From positions 62,001-126,000 of the forward strand of contig WTFY01000009.1 of the NCBI GenBank assembly GCA_011523795.1: a DNA stretch of 64,000 nucleotides. Direction: 5' to 3'. Origin of the DNA: Gammaproteobacteria bacterium (GTDB lineage Bacteria > Pseudomonadota > Gammaproteobacteria > UBA4575). The notes under the pieces are model-generated. The model saw only the letters and a list, made by a program, of their open reading frames with translations, did no database searches and was not told where the DNA came from. The stretch's first letter is position 1; each line of letters starts with the position of its first letter. A program made the translations under genes and the position numbers. Positions 54,841 to 64,000 of this stretch are shown here, piece after piece.

Positions 54841-55359
54841 CTAGTCGAAATTCACCTCCCAAGCGACCACCATCCGCTGCAGGTCAAGATCCACCCCTTT
54901 TACCACTTTGCCCCGGACATATGGAATCAGTATCTCGCCATTTCCTGACTTGTCTCTCACCACGAGCACGTCATGCGCACCGGTTTCCATCAGGCTCATC
55001 ACCTTACCCAGTTTCTGTCCGGCAACCGTGACCACGTCTAGACCGGCCAGCTGATACCAGTAATACTCTCCTGCAGGCAACTCAGGCAAGCATGCTTCGG
55101 GTACCCATATCCGCGCATGCCTGAGCACCTCAGCAGCGGAACGGGTGTCGACTCCAGACAGATGGGCCACGATGCCGCGGCCATGCGGCCTGCCCTTATC
55201 CAGGCGGTAAACCTTTGAATCATTGTTCAAGTACAAATGCCACGACGTGTACTTAAGAATCTGTTCTTTCGGGCGGCAATAAGAAGTGATTTTCAGCCAG
55301 CCTTGTATGCCAAAGGCTCCCTGAATGCGCCCTACAAGAATGCCTTCAGCCTGATCCAA
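54841..55359 (-). CDS. rimM: Ribosome maturation factor RimM
   Basis: 172 residues. GILVGRIQGAFGIQGWLKIT, VYRLDKGRPHGRGIVAHL and EYYWYQLAGLDVVTVAGQ mark its two beta-barrel parts. It helps assemble the 30S head with bS19. Between rpsP and trmD. Confidence 0.95.
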   Translation of the reverse strand: MDQAEGILVGRIQGAFGIQGWLKITSYCRPKEQILKYTSWHLYLNNDSKVYRLDKGRPHGRGIVAHLSGVDTRSAAEVLRHARIWVPEACLPELPAGEYYWYQLAGLDVVTVAGQKLGKVMSLMETGAHDVLVVRDKSGNGEILIPYVRGKVVKGVDLDLQRMVVAWEVNFD

Positions 55360-55386
55360 ATTTTCGGATGGATCTCCCAGAACAGG

Positions 55387-55638
55387 CTATTCTGCCTGTC
55401 TGGAGTGCTGATTCACGAGGTGTGCAACCCGCTCGGATGGTTGGGCTCCATGGCCCAGCCAATGCGCATACCGTTCCGTTTCGATAAAGAAGCCGGTTTC
55501 CTGCGCCTTGGCGACGGGATTGAAATAGCCGATGCGTTCTATGTACCCGCTATCCCTGCGCTTGCGGGAATCAGTCACTACAATGCTGTAAAAGGGGCGC
55601 TTTTTTGCTCCACCCCGAGACAATCGAATCGTTACCAT
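55387..55638 (-). CDS. rpsP: 30S ribosomal protein bS16
   Basis: 83 residues beginning [20 protein letters not shown], then [19 protein letters not shown], normal length. First gene of its operon. Confidence 0.97.
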   Translation of the reverse strand: MVTIRLSRGGAKKRPFYSIVVTDSRKRRDSGYIERIGYFNPVAKAQETGFFIETERYAHWLGHGAQPSERVAHLVNQHSRQAE

Positions 55639-55810
55639 AACCTAGTTCAGCTTGTATCTTGATCAAGCATGATCAAATCGAGTCGCACATTGTACGCATT
55701 TGGCCGCGAAAAGAAAGCCGGCAGTTGAAATTGCAGCACCGCACGCATGGTCCAGGTGAATCGGCAAGGGCAGGTGGAAATATTTTGCACTGGCAGTTCC
55801 GGGTCCATCC

Positions 55811-57166
55811 CTACTGCGGCGGTGGCACCCTGCCCTGCATGGTCTGCAGCATCCTTTGCATGCCGCCTTTCTTGGAAACCTTTCTCATCATTTTCTTCAT
55901 CTGCAAGTGTTGTTTGAGCAGGCGGTTCACATCCTGAACCTGGGTGCCGGAACCGGCTGCGATCCTGCGTTTGCGTGTACTTTTTATTATATCAGGGAAC
56001 CGCCTTTCATGGGGTGTCATCGAACTTATGATAGCAATCATGCGTGGCAGCATCCTGTCATCCGCCAAGGCCTTGCTGCTTTTCTGCAAACCGACATTGC
56101 CAGGAATCTTGTCCACAAGGCCAGCCAGGCCTCCCAGGTTCATCATCTGCTCAAGCTGATCCTTCAAATCAGCCAGATCAAACCCCTTGCCTTTCCTGAC
56201 CTTTTTGGCCAGTTTCCGCGCTTGCTTGCGATCGACTTCCTGCTCGACTTTCTCGACCAGGCTTACAATATCGCCCATGCCCAGGATTCGGGAAGCTATC
56301 CGGTCCGGATGAAACGGTTCAAGCGCCGTGATCTTTTCACCTGTGCCCAGGAACTTGATAGGCTTGCCGGTTATCCTTCGCACAGATAAGGCTGCACCCC
56401 CGCGGGCATCGCCGTCCGTTTTGGTGAGTATTACACCAGTAAGAGGCAGGGCGTCATTGAAGGCCTGCGCTGAAACTGCGGCATCCTGACCACTCATACT
56501 GTCCACCACGAACAGGGTTTCAAGAGGCTGCACTGCCTCGTGCAATGCTGTGATTTCCTGCATCATGTCCTCATCGACATGAAGACGGCCCGCCGTGTCG
56601 ATCAGCAGTACATCCTTGAACTGCCTCCTGGAATGTTCCACAGCACGCTTGGCAATGGCAACCGGAGACTCCGAGGACTGGCTCGGAATGAACTCCGCAC
56701 CAACCTGCATGGCAAGTGTCTGCAACTGTTCAATTGCAGCAGGCCGGTATACGTCACCACTGACCACTGCAACACTCTTTTTATGCTGCTCACTGAGCCA
56801 AAGAGAAAGCTTCGCAATGCTGGTGGTCTTGCCAGAGCCTTGCAAGCCCGCGACCAGGATGACTACCGGAGGGGATGCTGCGAGATCGAGCGTCTCATTC
56901 GCGTCCCCCATGAGATGTACCAGTTGATCATGTACCACTTTGATGAAGGACTGACCCGGGGAAAGACTTTCCAGCACTTCCTTTCCAAGCGCTTTGAGCC
57001 GCACGCTTTCAACAAACTCCCGTACCACTGGCAAGGCCACATCTGCTTCAAGCAGCGCCATCCGCACTTCACGCAGCGTACCCTGGATATTCTCTTCGGT
57101 AAGACGCGCCTGACCGCGAAGTTTTTTTACAGTTCCGGTAAGCCGGCTGGATAGGTTTTCAAACAT
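55811..57166 (-). CDS. ffh: Signal recognition particle protein Ffh
   Basis: 451 residues from the ATG at 57166 (MFENLSSRLTGTVKKLRGQ). The NG GTPase domain has VILVAGLQGSGKTTSIAKL, GDVYRPAAIEQL, DTAGRLHVDEDMM and TKTDGDARGGAALS. The Met-rich M domain ends MRKVSKKGGMQRMLQTMQGR. It binds 4.5S RNA and signal peptides for co-translational targeting. Divergent from the CcsA-type gene. Confidence 0.96.
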   Translation of the reverse strand: MFENLSSRLTGTVKKLRGQARLTEENIQGTLREVRMALLEADVALPVVREFVESVRLKALGKEVLESLSPGQSFIKVVHDQLVHLMGDANETLDLAASPPVVILVAGLQGSGKTTSIAKLSLWLSEQHKKSVAVVSGDVYRPAAIEQLQTLAMQVGAEFIPSQSSESPVAIAKRAVEHSRRQFKDVLLIDTAGRLHVDEDMMQEITALHEAVQPLETLFVVDSMSGQDAAVSAQAFNDALPLTGVILTKTDGDARGGAALSVRRITGKPIKFLGTGEKITALEPFHPDRIASRILGMGDIVSLVEKVEQEVDRKQARKLAKKVRKGKGFDLADLKDQLEQMMNLGGLAGLVDKIPGNVGLQKSSKALADDRMLPRMIAIISSMTPHERRFPDIIKSTRKRRIAAGSGTQVQDVNRLLKQHLQMKKMMRKVSKKGGMQRMLQTMQGRVPPPQ

Positions 57167-57436
57167 TAACGGTTCCTCGCGCTTCGCGCCTGCGGGCCCT
57201 GCAGGCAAATTGGTACACCGGAAGTATAACTCAATCCGTCACGCCTCCATGCCATTCACGTACTCCCGCGAAAGCCAAGCAAAAGCTTCCACACGCGATT
57301 TTGTACCAGTACCATATAATGGCCTGAACCGCACCGCTGCAATTTGTATACTTAGCTGGCAATGATGAACATCACAACACGATCACGGTACCGCCCATGA
57401 CAGCTGCCTACTCACCCTCCTTTTCATCACCCTGTC

Positions 57437-58264
57437 ATGTCTAGCATCCTGAAGTATGCCGCAATTGTCCTGTATGCGGCGGCCTTCGCCGTGATTCTGT
57501 GGCGCACATATGGGCCGAACAGTAATGAACAGAATCACAAACGAGGAATGATGATATTTGCCTGGACCGTCGGATGCCTTCTGCATGCCGCCTACCTCTA
57601 TCCACAAACCTTCACCGCGCAAGGCCTGAACCTGACTTTTTACAACAGTGTGTCGATTGTATGCTTCATGGTGGCAATACTGGTTCTGTGCGTATCCACC
57701 ACCAGAAGAACGGATTTCCTGGGCATACTCGTACTGCCCATAGCCGTGGCCAGCATTGTTCTAACAGTCCTGAAACCGGAAGTGGCGGCATCCTCACTCA
57801 ACCTCCATGGCCTGCAACTTCATATCGTGGTCTCGCTGTTTGCCTTCAGTGTACTGGCGATCTCGGCCCTGCAGTCCATTTTGCTGTTTACCCAGGACCG
57901 TCATCTTCGCAGGCACCAGCTTGGCGGAATGACTCGAGCACTGCCTCCCTTGCACGATACAGAAAAATTCCTGTTCCAGACGATTGCGGTAGGATTCATC
58001 CTGCTCGGTATCGCGCTCATCACAGGCTTCCTGTTTCTGGAAAACATGTTCGAGCAGCATGTCGCCCACAAGACCATACTGTCAATCCTCGCATGGGTAG
58101 TATTTGCACTACTACTTTGGGGCCGCTGGCAGTTCGGCTGGCGAGGAACTAGTGCCATGCGATGGACACTGGCTGGCTTTGGATTCCTTGCTTTTGCCTA
58201 CTTGGGCAGCAAGTTTGTCCAGGAATTGATCCTGCACAGGGTCATTACCATCCCAGTGACTTGA
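57437..58264 (+). CDS. CcsA/YpjD-type cytochrome c assembly family membrane protein
   Basis: 275 residues with about eight membrane spans (KYAAIVLYAAAFAVILW, SIVCFMVAILVLCVST, LGIALITGFLFLENM). LNLHGLQLHIVVSLFAFSVL holds the conserved His region of the CcsA/YpjD family. It is the usual neighbour of ffh on the other side. Its exact role (haem handling or inner-membrane stress) is not settled. Confidence 0.88.
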   Translation: MSSILKYAAIVLYAAAFAVILWRTYGPNSNEQNHKRGMMIFAWTVGCLLHAAYLYPQTFTAQGLNLTFYNSVSIVCFMVAILVLCVSTTRRTDFLGILVLPIAVASIVLTVLKPEVAASSLNLHGLQLHIVVSLFAFSVLAISALQSILLFTQDRHLRRHQLGGMTRALPPLHDTEKFLFQTIAVGFILLGIALITGFLFLENMFEQHVAHKTILSILAWVVFALLLWGRWQFGWRGTSAMRWTLAGFGFLAFAYLGSKFVQELILHRVITIPVT

Positions 58265-58315
58265 CAATTCACGCCACACGGCCGTTAATGTAGGTATCTT
58301 GGTTACCGGAGGGTC

Positions 58316-59602
58316 GTGCAGACCTTGGATGATTATTCGATAGGCACACTGCTTTTGGTGCTGCTTATTCTATTTTTCCTTTCAGCATTTTTCTCTGGCT
58401 CGGAAACGGCACTGATGGCGCTGGACCGGTATCGCCTGCGCCATATGGTGTCCACAGGAAGACGTGGTGCGAAGCAGGCACTGAAACTGCTGGGAAAGCC
58501 CGATCGACTCATCGGGTTGATCTTGCTGGGCAACAATGTAGTCAATATCCTGATTGCACAGCTGTCCGCCTACATCGGTTACCGCATCCACGGTGATATT
58601 GGCATCGCGGTCGCCACTTTCATCCTGATCTTCGCGATCCTGATCTTTGCAGAATTGACTCCGAAGACACTTGCTGCATTGCACGCGGAAAAGCTGGCGC
58701 TCCCGGCAGCCATCATTTACGCTCCCTTGCTTGCAGTCATGTACCCTTTTGTGTGGGTGGTCAACCTGTGTGCCAATTCCTTGTTGCATCTGATCGGCGT
58801 CGATGTGAAAGAGAGTCCGCTTACCTCGCTGAGCCATGAGGAACTACGCACTGTTGTGAATGATGAAAGCACTGCCATATCCAGTGAGCATCAGCAGATG
58901 CTACTGGGTGTACTGGATCTCGAAAAAATCACAGTCGACGATATCATGATCCCGAAAAATGAAATCGTTGCCATAGATCTTGAAGACAACTGGGAAGAAA
59001 TTCTTAACCAGCTGGAAAACATCTCCTACACGAGAATCCCTGTCTGCCGTGGTAACATTGACAACGTAATTGGTTTTCTTCATCTAAGAAAGCTGCTGCT
59101 CAGCTTCATCCACAAGGACATCGAGCGCGAAGATCTGGAACAGTCGCTGCGTGAGCCGTACTTTATTCCCGAAGGTACGAACTTGAAGAAGCTGCTGTTT
59201 GAACTACAGGATAAGAAACGCAGGTTCAGCCTGGTTGTTGATGAGTTCGGGGATATTCAAGGCTTGGTAACCCTGGAGGATTTACTAGAGGAAATCGTCG
59301 GCGAAATCACCAACGACCCGGCTACCTATGACGTGGAAATACATCCCCAGCAGGATGGTACATATGTGGTTGACGGTGGGACACATGTGCGTGATATCAA
59401 CAAGGCGTTGAACCTTGAACTGCATGATGACGGACCCAAAACAGTCAATGGCCTGATCCTTGAGCAGATGGAATCAATTCCGCAACCCGGGACCAGCGTA
59501 CTTATTGACGGCTACCCCATTGAAGTCGTTCAAATTCACAAAAATGCAGTACGTACCGCAAGAATTAGCCCCCGCTTGCCCAGACGTGAAGAAACTGCCT
59601 AG
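58316..59602 (+). CDS. CorC/HlyC-type membrane protein (DUF21-CBS-CorC)
   Basis: 428 residues from GTG 58316 behind GGAGG. DUF21 domain with three or four spans (LLVLLILFFLSAFFSGSETA, LAEKLALPAAIIYAPLL-like), a CBS pair (VDDIMIPKNEIVAID, FSLVVDEFGDIQGLVTLEDL) and a C-terminal CorC_HlyC domain. This YfjD-like family is linked to Mg/Co export and is commonly next to the CcsA-like gene and ffh. Confidence 0.92.
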   Translation: MQTLDDYSIGTLLLVLLILFFLSAFFSGSETALMALDRYRLRHMVSTGRRGAKQALKLLGKPDRLIGLILLGNNVVNILIAQLSAYIGYRIHGDIGIAVATFILIFAILIFAELTPKTLAALHAEKLALPAAIIYAPLLAVMYPFVWVVNLCANSLLHLIGVDVKESPLTSLSHEELRTVVNDESTAISSEHQQMLLGVLDLEKITVDDIMIPKNEIVAIDLEDNWEEILNQLENISYTRIPVCRGNIDNVIGFLHLRKLLLSFIHKDIEREDLEQSLREPYFIPEGTNLKKLLFELQDKKRRFSLVVDEFGDIQGLVTLEDLLEEIVGEITNDPATYDVEIHPQQDGTYVVDGGTHVRDINKALNLELHDDGPKTVNGLILEQMESIPQPGTSVLIDGYPIEVVQIHKNAVRTARISPRLPRREETA

Positions 59603-59648
59603 ACTCCGGGACTGAACTGTCCGGATCCATACAGAAAAACGTAGTACA

Positions 59649-60494
59649 GTGCGCTCACCGTATCGACCACAGATGTCACAGCAGGGACTTGCACCCACGC
59701 ATGCTGTCAAAGTTGTCAACCAGTTTCATGAACAGCGGGTAGTCCACGTTGCCGGCGAATCTCCACTGACGCTGAAGGTAAACGGCCGTGAGCTTGTGAC
59801 CTTGATGACGCTGGGTACTCACCCTGAAGAACTGGCCCTGGGGTATCTGCGCAACCAGCGGCTGCTGGAAGACCTTTCAGATATAAAATCCGTCAATGTC
59901 GACTGGGACAGGGAGACTGTTGAGGTCGTAACCCGTCCAGGCAGGGAAATTACGGACTGGGAGAAAAAACTGGGCAGGCGCACGGTCACGTCTGGCTGTG
60001 GGCAGGGAACCGTGTTCAGTTGCACCCTGGACAAGCTCTATGATGCAAGGCTTCCGCAGGTCTCGCTGAAACAGTCCACAATCTATGATTTGCTTGCCGA
60101 GATCACACGCTTCAACGAAATCTACAAACGTGCTGGCGCGGTGCATGGGTGTGCACTTTGCAGTGGCGTTGCAATCCTCAAATTTATCGAGGATGTGGGC
60201 CGACACAATGCAGCCGATGCCATATCAGGTTGGATGTGGCTTGAACATGTCCCGGGTCATGACAAGATTTTCTACACTACCGGCCGCCTGACCTCAGAAA
60301 TGGTCATGAAATCTGCTCATATGGGAATTCCGGTTCTACTTTCCCGCTCCGGCGTGACACATATGGGCCTGGAACTCGCACGGGACCTGGGGATTGTAAT
60401 GATCGCACGGGCCAAGGGCCGTGCATTTCTGGTGTACCAAGGCTCAGAGCAGATTGAATTCGATGCAAAGCCAAAGCACCCGCCTGCATCCTGA
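59649..60494 (+). CDS. fdhD: Formate dehydrogenase accessory sulfurtransferase FdhD
   Basis: 281 residues; GTG 59649 or ATG 59673. GTHPEELALGYL, the redox CxxC in AVHGCALCSGVA, FIEDVGRHNAADAISG and SEMVMKSAHMGIPVLLSRSG are the FdhD pattern. It carries sulfur from IscS to the molybdenum cofactor of formate dehydrogenase, which implies such an enzyme elsewhere in the genome. Confidence 0.94.
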   Translation: MRSPYRPQMSQQGLAPTHAVKVVNQFHEQRVVHVAGESPLTLKVNGRELVTLMTLGTHPEELALGYLRNQRLLEDLSDIKSVNVDWDRETVEVVTRPGREITDWEKKLGRRTVTSGCGQGTVFSCTLDKLYDARLPQVSLKQSTIYDLLAEITRFNEIYKRAGAVHGCALCSGVAILKFIEDVGRHNAADAISGWMWLEHVPGHDKIFYTTGRLTSEMVMKSAHMGIPVLLSRSGVTHMGLELARDLGIVMIARAKGRAFLVYQGSEQIEFDAKPKHPPAS

Positions 60495-60545
60495 ACATTT
60501 TCCAGTGCCAAAATTCCGAACACTGTCATACCACCCGTCCCCAAT

Positions 60546-61373
60546 TCAGGACGAGCGTACCTGGCGCGAACCGAATGCCCGCGTCAGGGGCCGAACCGTA
60601 AGGCTGGCGAGAAATATGAGCATTGCCACTACAACAATGGATGGGCCTGAAGGAGTGTCGAACGCGAGCGAGCTTAACAACCCGCTGCTACAGGAAACAA
60701 TTCCGATCACGGCCGCCAGCATGGCCATCTGCTCAGGGGTGCGTGAAAATGATCTGGCCGCCGCCGCCGGAATGACCAGCAAGGCAACTACCAGCAGCAT
60801 ACCAACTACTTTCATGCCGGCCGCAACGGCACCAGCTACCAGGAGCATGTAGATAACCTGGCAGCGAACAACAGGGGCTCCTTCCGCACGCGCGAGATCC
60901 TCATGCACGGTAATCGCCACCAGCGGGTGCCACACCTGCATCAAAACAATCAGACAGACGAAGCCTCCCACCCAAACGAGGACAAGATCGCTCCATGTCA
61001 CAGCCAGTACATCACCGAACAGATAACTCAGCAGGTCATGTCCATATGCATGGCCGGACATTGCGAGGATAACGAGTCCGAGTGCAAGGGTGGAATGGGA
61101 GAGCAGCCCCAGCAGGGTATCGCTTGACAACCGAACGGCTTTTTGCAGGGCTAACAGTAGCAACGCGGTCGCAAACGCTATGGCAAATACACCTGCAAGA
61201 GGTTTGATGCCCAGCAGGGTGCCGACAGCGATTCCAAGTAATGCCGAATGGGCCATGGTATCCCCGAAATAAGCCATCCTGCGCCACAGGAGGAAGCAGC
61301 CTAGTGGGCCAGCAACACAGCCTATGCCTGCCGACACAAGCAGTGAACGAATGAAGAAATCATCCAGAACCAT
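60546..61373 (-). CDS. znuB: High-affinity zinc uptake permease ZnuB
   Basis: 275 residues from the ATG at 61373, inside the last 14 bases of znuC. About eight spans of the ABC-3 type: SLLVSAGIGCVAGPLGCFLLWRR-type start, MAYFGDTMAHSALLGIAVG, LLSHSTLALGLVILAM, LLVAGAVAAGMKVVGMLLVVAL. Inner-membrane zinc channel fed by ZnuA, which is not in this window. Confidence 0.93.
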   Translation of the reverse strand: MVLDDFFIRSLLVSAGIGCVAGPLGCFLLWRRMAYFGDTMAHSALLGIAVGTLLGIKPLAGVFAIAFATALLLLALQKAVRLSSDTLLGLLSHSTLALGLVILAMSGHAYGHDLLSYLFGDVLAVTWSDLVLVWVGGFVCLIVLMQVWHPLVAITVHEDLARAEGAPVVRCQVIYMLLVAGAVAAGMKVVGMLLVVALLVIPAAAARSFSRTPEQMAMLAAVIGIVSCSSGLLSSLAFDTPSGPSIVVVAMLIFLASLTVRPLTRAFGSRQVRSS

Positions 61374-62163
61374 TTTGCTCCCCCATGGCTCCGGCATGAC
61401 TGTGGGAATTACGAACGGTCGCAGAAACTTCCCCGGAAAGACCATGCTCATGGTCATGGTCATGTTGGTACACTGCTGTCACAACGCCCGCTCTGCTACC
61501 AAACAAGTGCAAGAAATTTCCGTCTTTGACTACTTCTTGCGGCACCCCCGAACAGCAAATGTGATGATTGATGCAGACCACCCGGTCAGTTGCTGCCATC
61601 ACAATATGAAGATCGTGACTCACCATCAACACCCCGCACCCGCGCCGGGCAACGATATGGGCAATGAGCGCATACATGTCTGCCTCTCCAAGATAATCCA
61701 CGCCCTGAACAGGTTCATCTAGTACAAGAAGGTCTGGACTGCGCAACAACGCACGGGCTAGTAGCACCCTGCGCAACTCGCCACCTGAAAGATCCGCCGC
61801 ATTGGCTTCGAGCAAATGTCCAGACCCGGTTTCTTCAAGCGCAGCTTCAATTTCAACCCTGGCCGGCCTTCGGGTCAACGCCATCATGCGGGCAACAGAC
61901 ATCGGCATGACAGGGCCAAAGTGCACGTACTGGGGGACATACCCTACACATACCGATGAAGGCAGGTGAACAGAACCAGAATCAGGCTGCAGTAATCCGA
62001 GGAGCATTCGTACAAGCGTGGTCTTGCCTGCTCCATTCGGCCCGATCAGGGTCACCACTTCTCCCAGACCGACACTGATATCCACCTGGTCAAGAATCTC
62101 GCGGCCGTTTCTGCGAAAGCTTACTCCTCGGGCCTCAACCAGCGCGGCCCTGTCTGCAGTCAA
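61360..62163 (-). CDS. znuC: Zinc import ATP-binding protein ZnuC
   Basis: 267 residues from a TTG at 62163 overlapping the zur stop as TTGA. Walker A LIGPNGAGKTTLVRMLLG, signature DLSGGELRRVLLARALLRS, Walker B LLVLDEPVQGVDYLG and MVSHDLHIVMA. A His-rich tail (YQHDHDHEHG and SHSHAG) may bind zinc, as in other ZnuC proteins. Confidence 0.94.
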   Translation of the reverse strand: MTADRAALVEARGVSFRRNGREILDQVDISVGLGEVVTLIGPNGAGKTTLVRMLLGLLQPDSGSVHLPSSVCVGYVPQYVHFGPVMPMSVARMMALTRRPARVEIEAALEETGSGHLLEANAADLSGGELRRVLLARALLRSPDLLVLDEPVQGVDYLGEADMYALIAHIVARRGCGVLMVSHDLHIVMAATDRVVCINHHICCSGVPQEVVKDGNFLHLFGSRAGVVTAVYQHDHDHEHGLSGEVSATVRNSHSHAGAMGEQNGSG

Positions 62164-62672
62164 GTTTCCGCCCTTTCGAAATCCAGGGTGTCAGAGCATG
62201 CTGGACACAGCCCGCTGACTTCAATCAAGTGGGTATGAGCCACGAAGCCGGAACTTGCCGACAGGTTATCGATAGCGGTCAGCATCTGGGTGCCCTCTAG
62301 TTCCGCCACCAACTCACACCGCTCGCATACCAGAAATATTGCTCCCTTTTGATGTCCGGGCCTGTTGCAAGCAAGATAGGCATTCCGGCTGGCAATTCGG
62401 TGAATGAGACCCAGCGATTCCAGAAATGCAAGCGCCCGGTAAATTTGTGCAGGTGCCGGTCGCCGATTCTTCCAGTCAAACTGTTCTACGATTTCATATG
62501 CACCCAGTGGACGATGGCCAGCCAGCAGAAGTTCCAGTACCGCGCGCCGGTTTTCGGTAAAGTGCTCATTATGATCCATACACGCCGCTTCGGCACGCTC
62601 GATGCATTCCTCGATGCAGACCTGATGGTCATGCTGACGGTACGGAAAATCCGGTTTTCCCCTGTCAGACAT
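62160..62672 (-). CDS. zur: Zinc uptake regulator Zur (Fur family)
   Basis: 170 residues from the ATG at 62672. The winged helix (NRRAVLELLLAGHRPLGAYE, PAQIYRALAFLESLGLIHRI) is followed by a Zn-binding core: ACNRPGHQKGAIFLVCERC (CxxC-type site) and VSGLCPACSDTLDF (second CxxC). A His-containing N-terminal extension (YRQHDHQVCIEECIERAEAAC) with extra Cys is typical of Zur. It is first in the zur-znuC-znuB operon and probably represses both this operon and zrgA's. Confidence 0.92.
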   Translation of the reverse strand: MSDRGKPDFPYRQHDHQVCIEECIERAEAACMDHNEHFTENRRAVLELLLAGHRPLGAYEIVEQFDWKNRRPAPAQIYRALAFLESLGLIHRIASRNAYLACNRPGHQKGAIFLVCERCELVAELEGTQMLTAIDNLSASSGFVAHTHLIEVSGLCPACSDTLDFERAET

Positions 62673-62720
62673 GGCCCCTGCCTTGCCTGGTACATTGCAG
62701 CAATTGTGGGGCGCTGATGG

Positions 62721-62738
62721 CAATACTATATAACATTG
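62721..62738 (-). promoter_or_regulatory. Putative Zur operator upstream of zur-znuCB
   Basis: CAATACTATATAACATTG is an almost perfect palindrome; its minus-strand half AATGTTATA equals the Zur half-site. A second degenerate copy follows directly at 62741-62759. The distance of about 50-90 bases from the zur start suits autorepression. Binding is inferred. Confidence 0.6.
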
Positions 62739-63074
62739 CAAACACTATAACATAACATTCTACCCGGAATATCTTACTGTCTTTACAGGCAGAACGCCTG
62801 GAAATGAATCTTCAGCCGACACAAGACAATCAATGGGAATTGTGAAATCCTCCACTTACTTCCTGCATACCAGGATTTTGTGACGGATTCAGATCAATGC
62901 CCGGTGAATTGCAGATTGAAGGTGGCCGTAGCGCAGTGCAAGGATACTGCCAAAGGCTGTTGCCTGAACCGAAATAAGCGCCTGGTTTGAGCGTGGCAAT
63001 GACATGCCGGCTCGCACCCGGCCAGAATTGCATTCAGGCATGTGGTCCTGGAACGATCAGGGAATTCCGGATAA

Positions 63075-63119
63075 GGAAGGTGCTTCAATAAAAGCGGGAA
63101 ATATTTTGAAGCACCTTCC
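63075..63119 (-). terminator. Strong inverted repeat after katG (terminator-like)
   Basis: A perfect 14-bp stem (GGAAGGTGCTTCAA pairing with TTGAAGCACCTTCC) with a 17-base loop lies 13 bases past the katG stop. There is no T-run on the katG strand, so it may end transcription poorly or protect the 3' end of the mRNA instead. Confidence 0.5.
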
Positions 63120-63131
63120 TAGTTTCTAGGA

Positions 63132-64000
<869 letters not shown>

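Larger units (their letters stand above)
62673..63131. other. Upstream region of zur and downstream region of katG, no gene
   Basis: Contains the putative Zur operators just upstream of zur and a long inverted repeat 13 bases beyond the katG stop. No convincing coding frame in between; the longest minus frame (63033-62830) lacks a binding site and similarity. Confidence 0.4.

Overview
This window is a piece of a gammaproteobacterial chromosome from an organism I cannot name below class. Evidence for the class is the set of backbone clusters: hfq-hflX-hflK-hflC-DUF2065-hisZ-purA, rpsF-rpsR-rplI-dnaB, ffh / rpsP-rimM-trmD-rplS, nnr-tsaE-amiC next to queG, pcnB-folK-dNK-panB-panC, and zur-znuC-znuB. 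The backbone genes are dense, mostly on the minus strand, and look intact.

Bases 1 to about 7.87 kb differ from the rest. They are visibly richer in A/T and loaded with defence-type and mobile genes: a type I methylase start (hsdM, cut by the window edge), an Mrr-type nuclease, a decayed IS1595-type insertion sequence, a divergent class III nucleotidyl-cyclase-like protein, and a tight three-gene minus-strand operon. That operon encodes (i) an ImmA/IrrE-type metalloprotease fused to a macro (ADP-ribose) domain, (ii) a P-loop kinase fused to an adenylosuccinate-synthetase homologue whose catalytic Asp is replaced by Ser, as I recall for the phage 2-aminoadenine enzyme PurZ, and (iii) a small DUF7002/DarT-like putative ADP-ribosyltransferase. 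An 18-bp direct repeat that looks like the 3' part of a tRNA gene (1504 and 7851) brackets this segment. I consider this operon the best candidate for an undescribed system: a DarTG-like toxin/antitoxin pair with a nucleotide-making enzyme between the two.

8.2-12.6 kb carries a Zrg-like zinc acquisition operon (ZrgA/DUF2796, ABC ATPase, FtsX-like permease, DUF3299) preceded by a Zur-box-like palindrome. A second zinc locus (zur-znuC-znuB, without znuA) with similar palindromes lies at 60.5-62.8 kb, so the two are probably one regulon.

12.9-22.3 kb is core metabolism and information processing: ispG, fadD, dnaB, rplI, DUF2232, rpsR, rpsF, rnr and a tRNA-Leu(CAG). A short uracil-DNA-glycosylase-like fragment sits between rpsF and rnr. 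22.5-26.6 kb is less conserved: a small protein, a SulP-STAS-cyclic-nucleotide-domain transporter, a DUF411 protein and a possible 24-residue membrane peptide. 26.6-36.2 kb is the purA-to-mutL run. 36.3-44.5 kb holds a RibD-C reductase, sohB, amiC, tsaE, nnr, queG and pgi. 44.5-49.4 kb holds a 42-residue membrane protein, panC, panB, a deoxynucleoside kinase, folK, pcnB and hslR. 49.5-57.2 kb holds a GST-like protein, htpG, a glutamine amidotransferase, an O6-alkylguanine methyltransferase, rplS-trmD-rimM-rpsP and ffh. 57.4-60.5 kb holds a CcsA/YpjD protein, a CorC-type protein and fdhD. The window ends inside katG.

All functional calls are by eye from motifs and remembered family patterns; no search was run.
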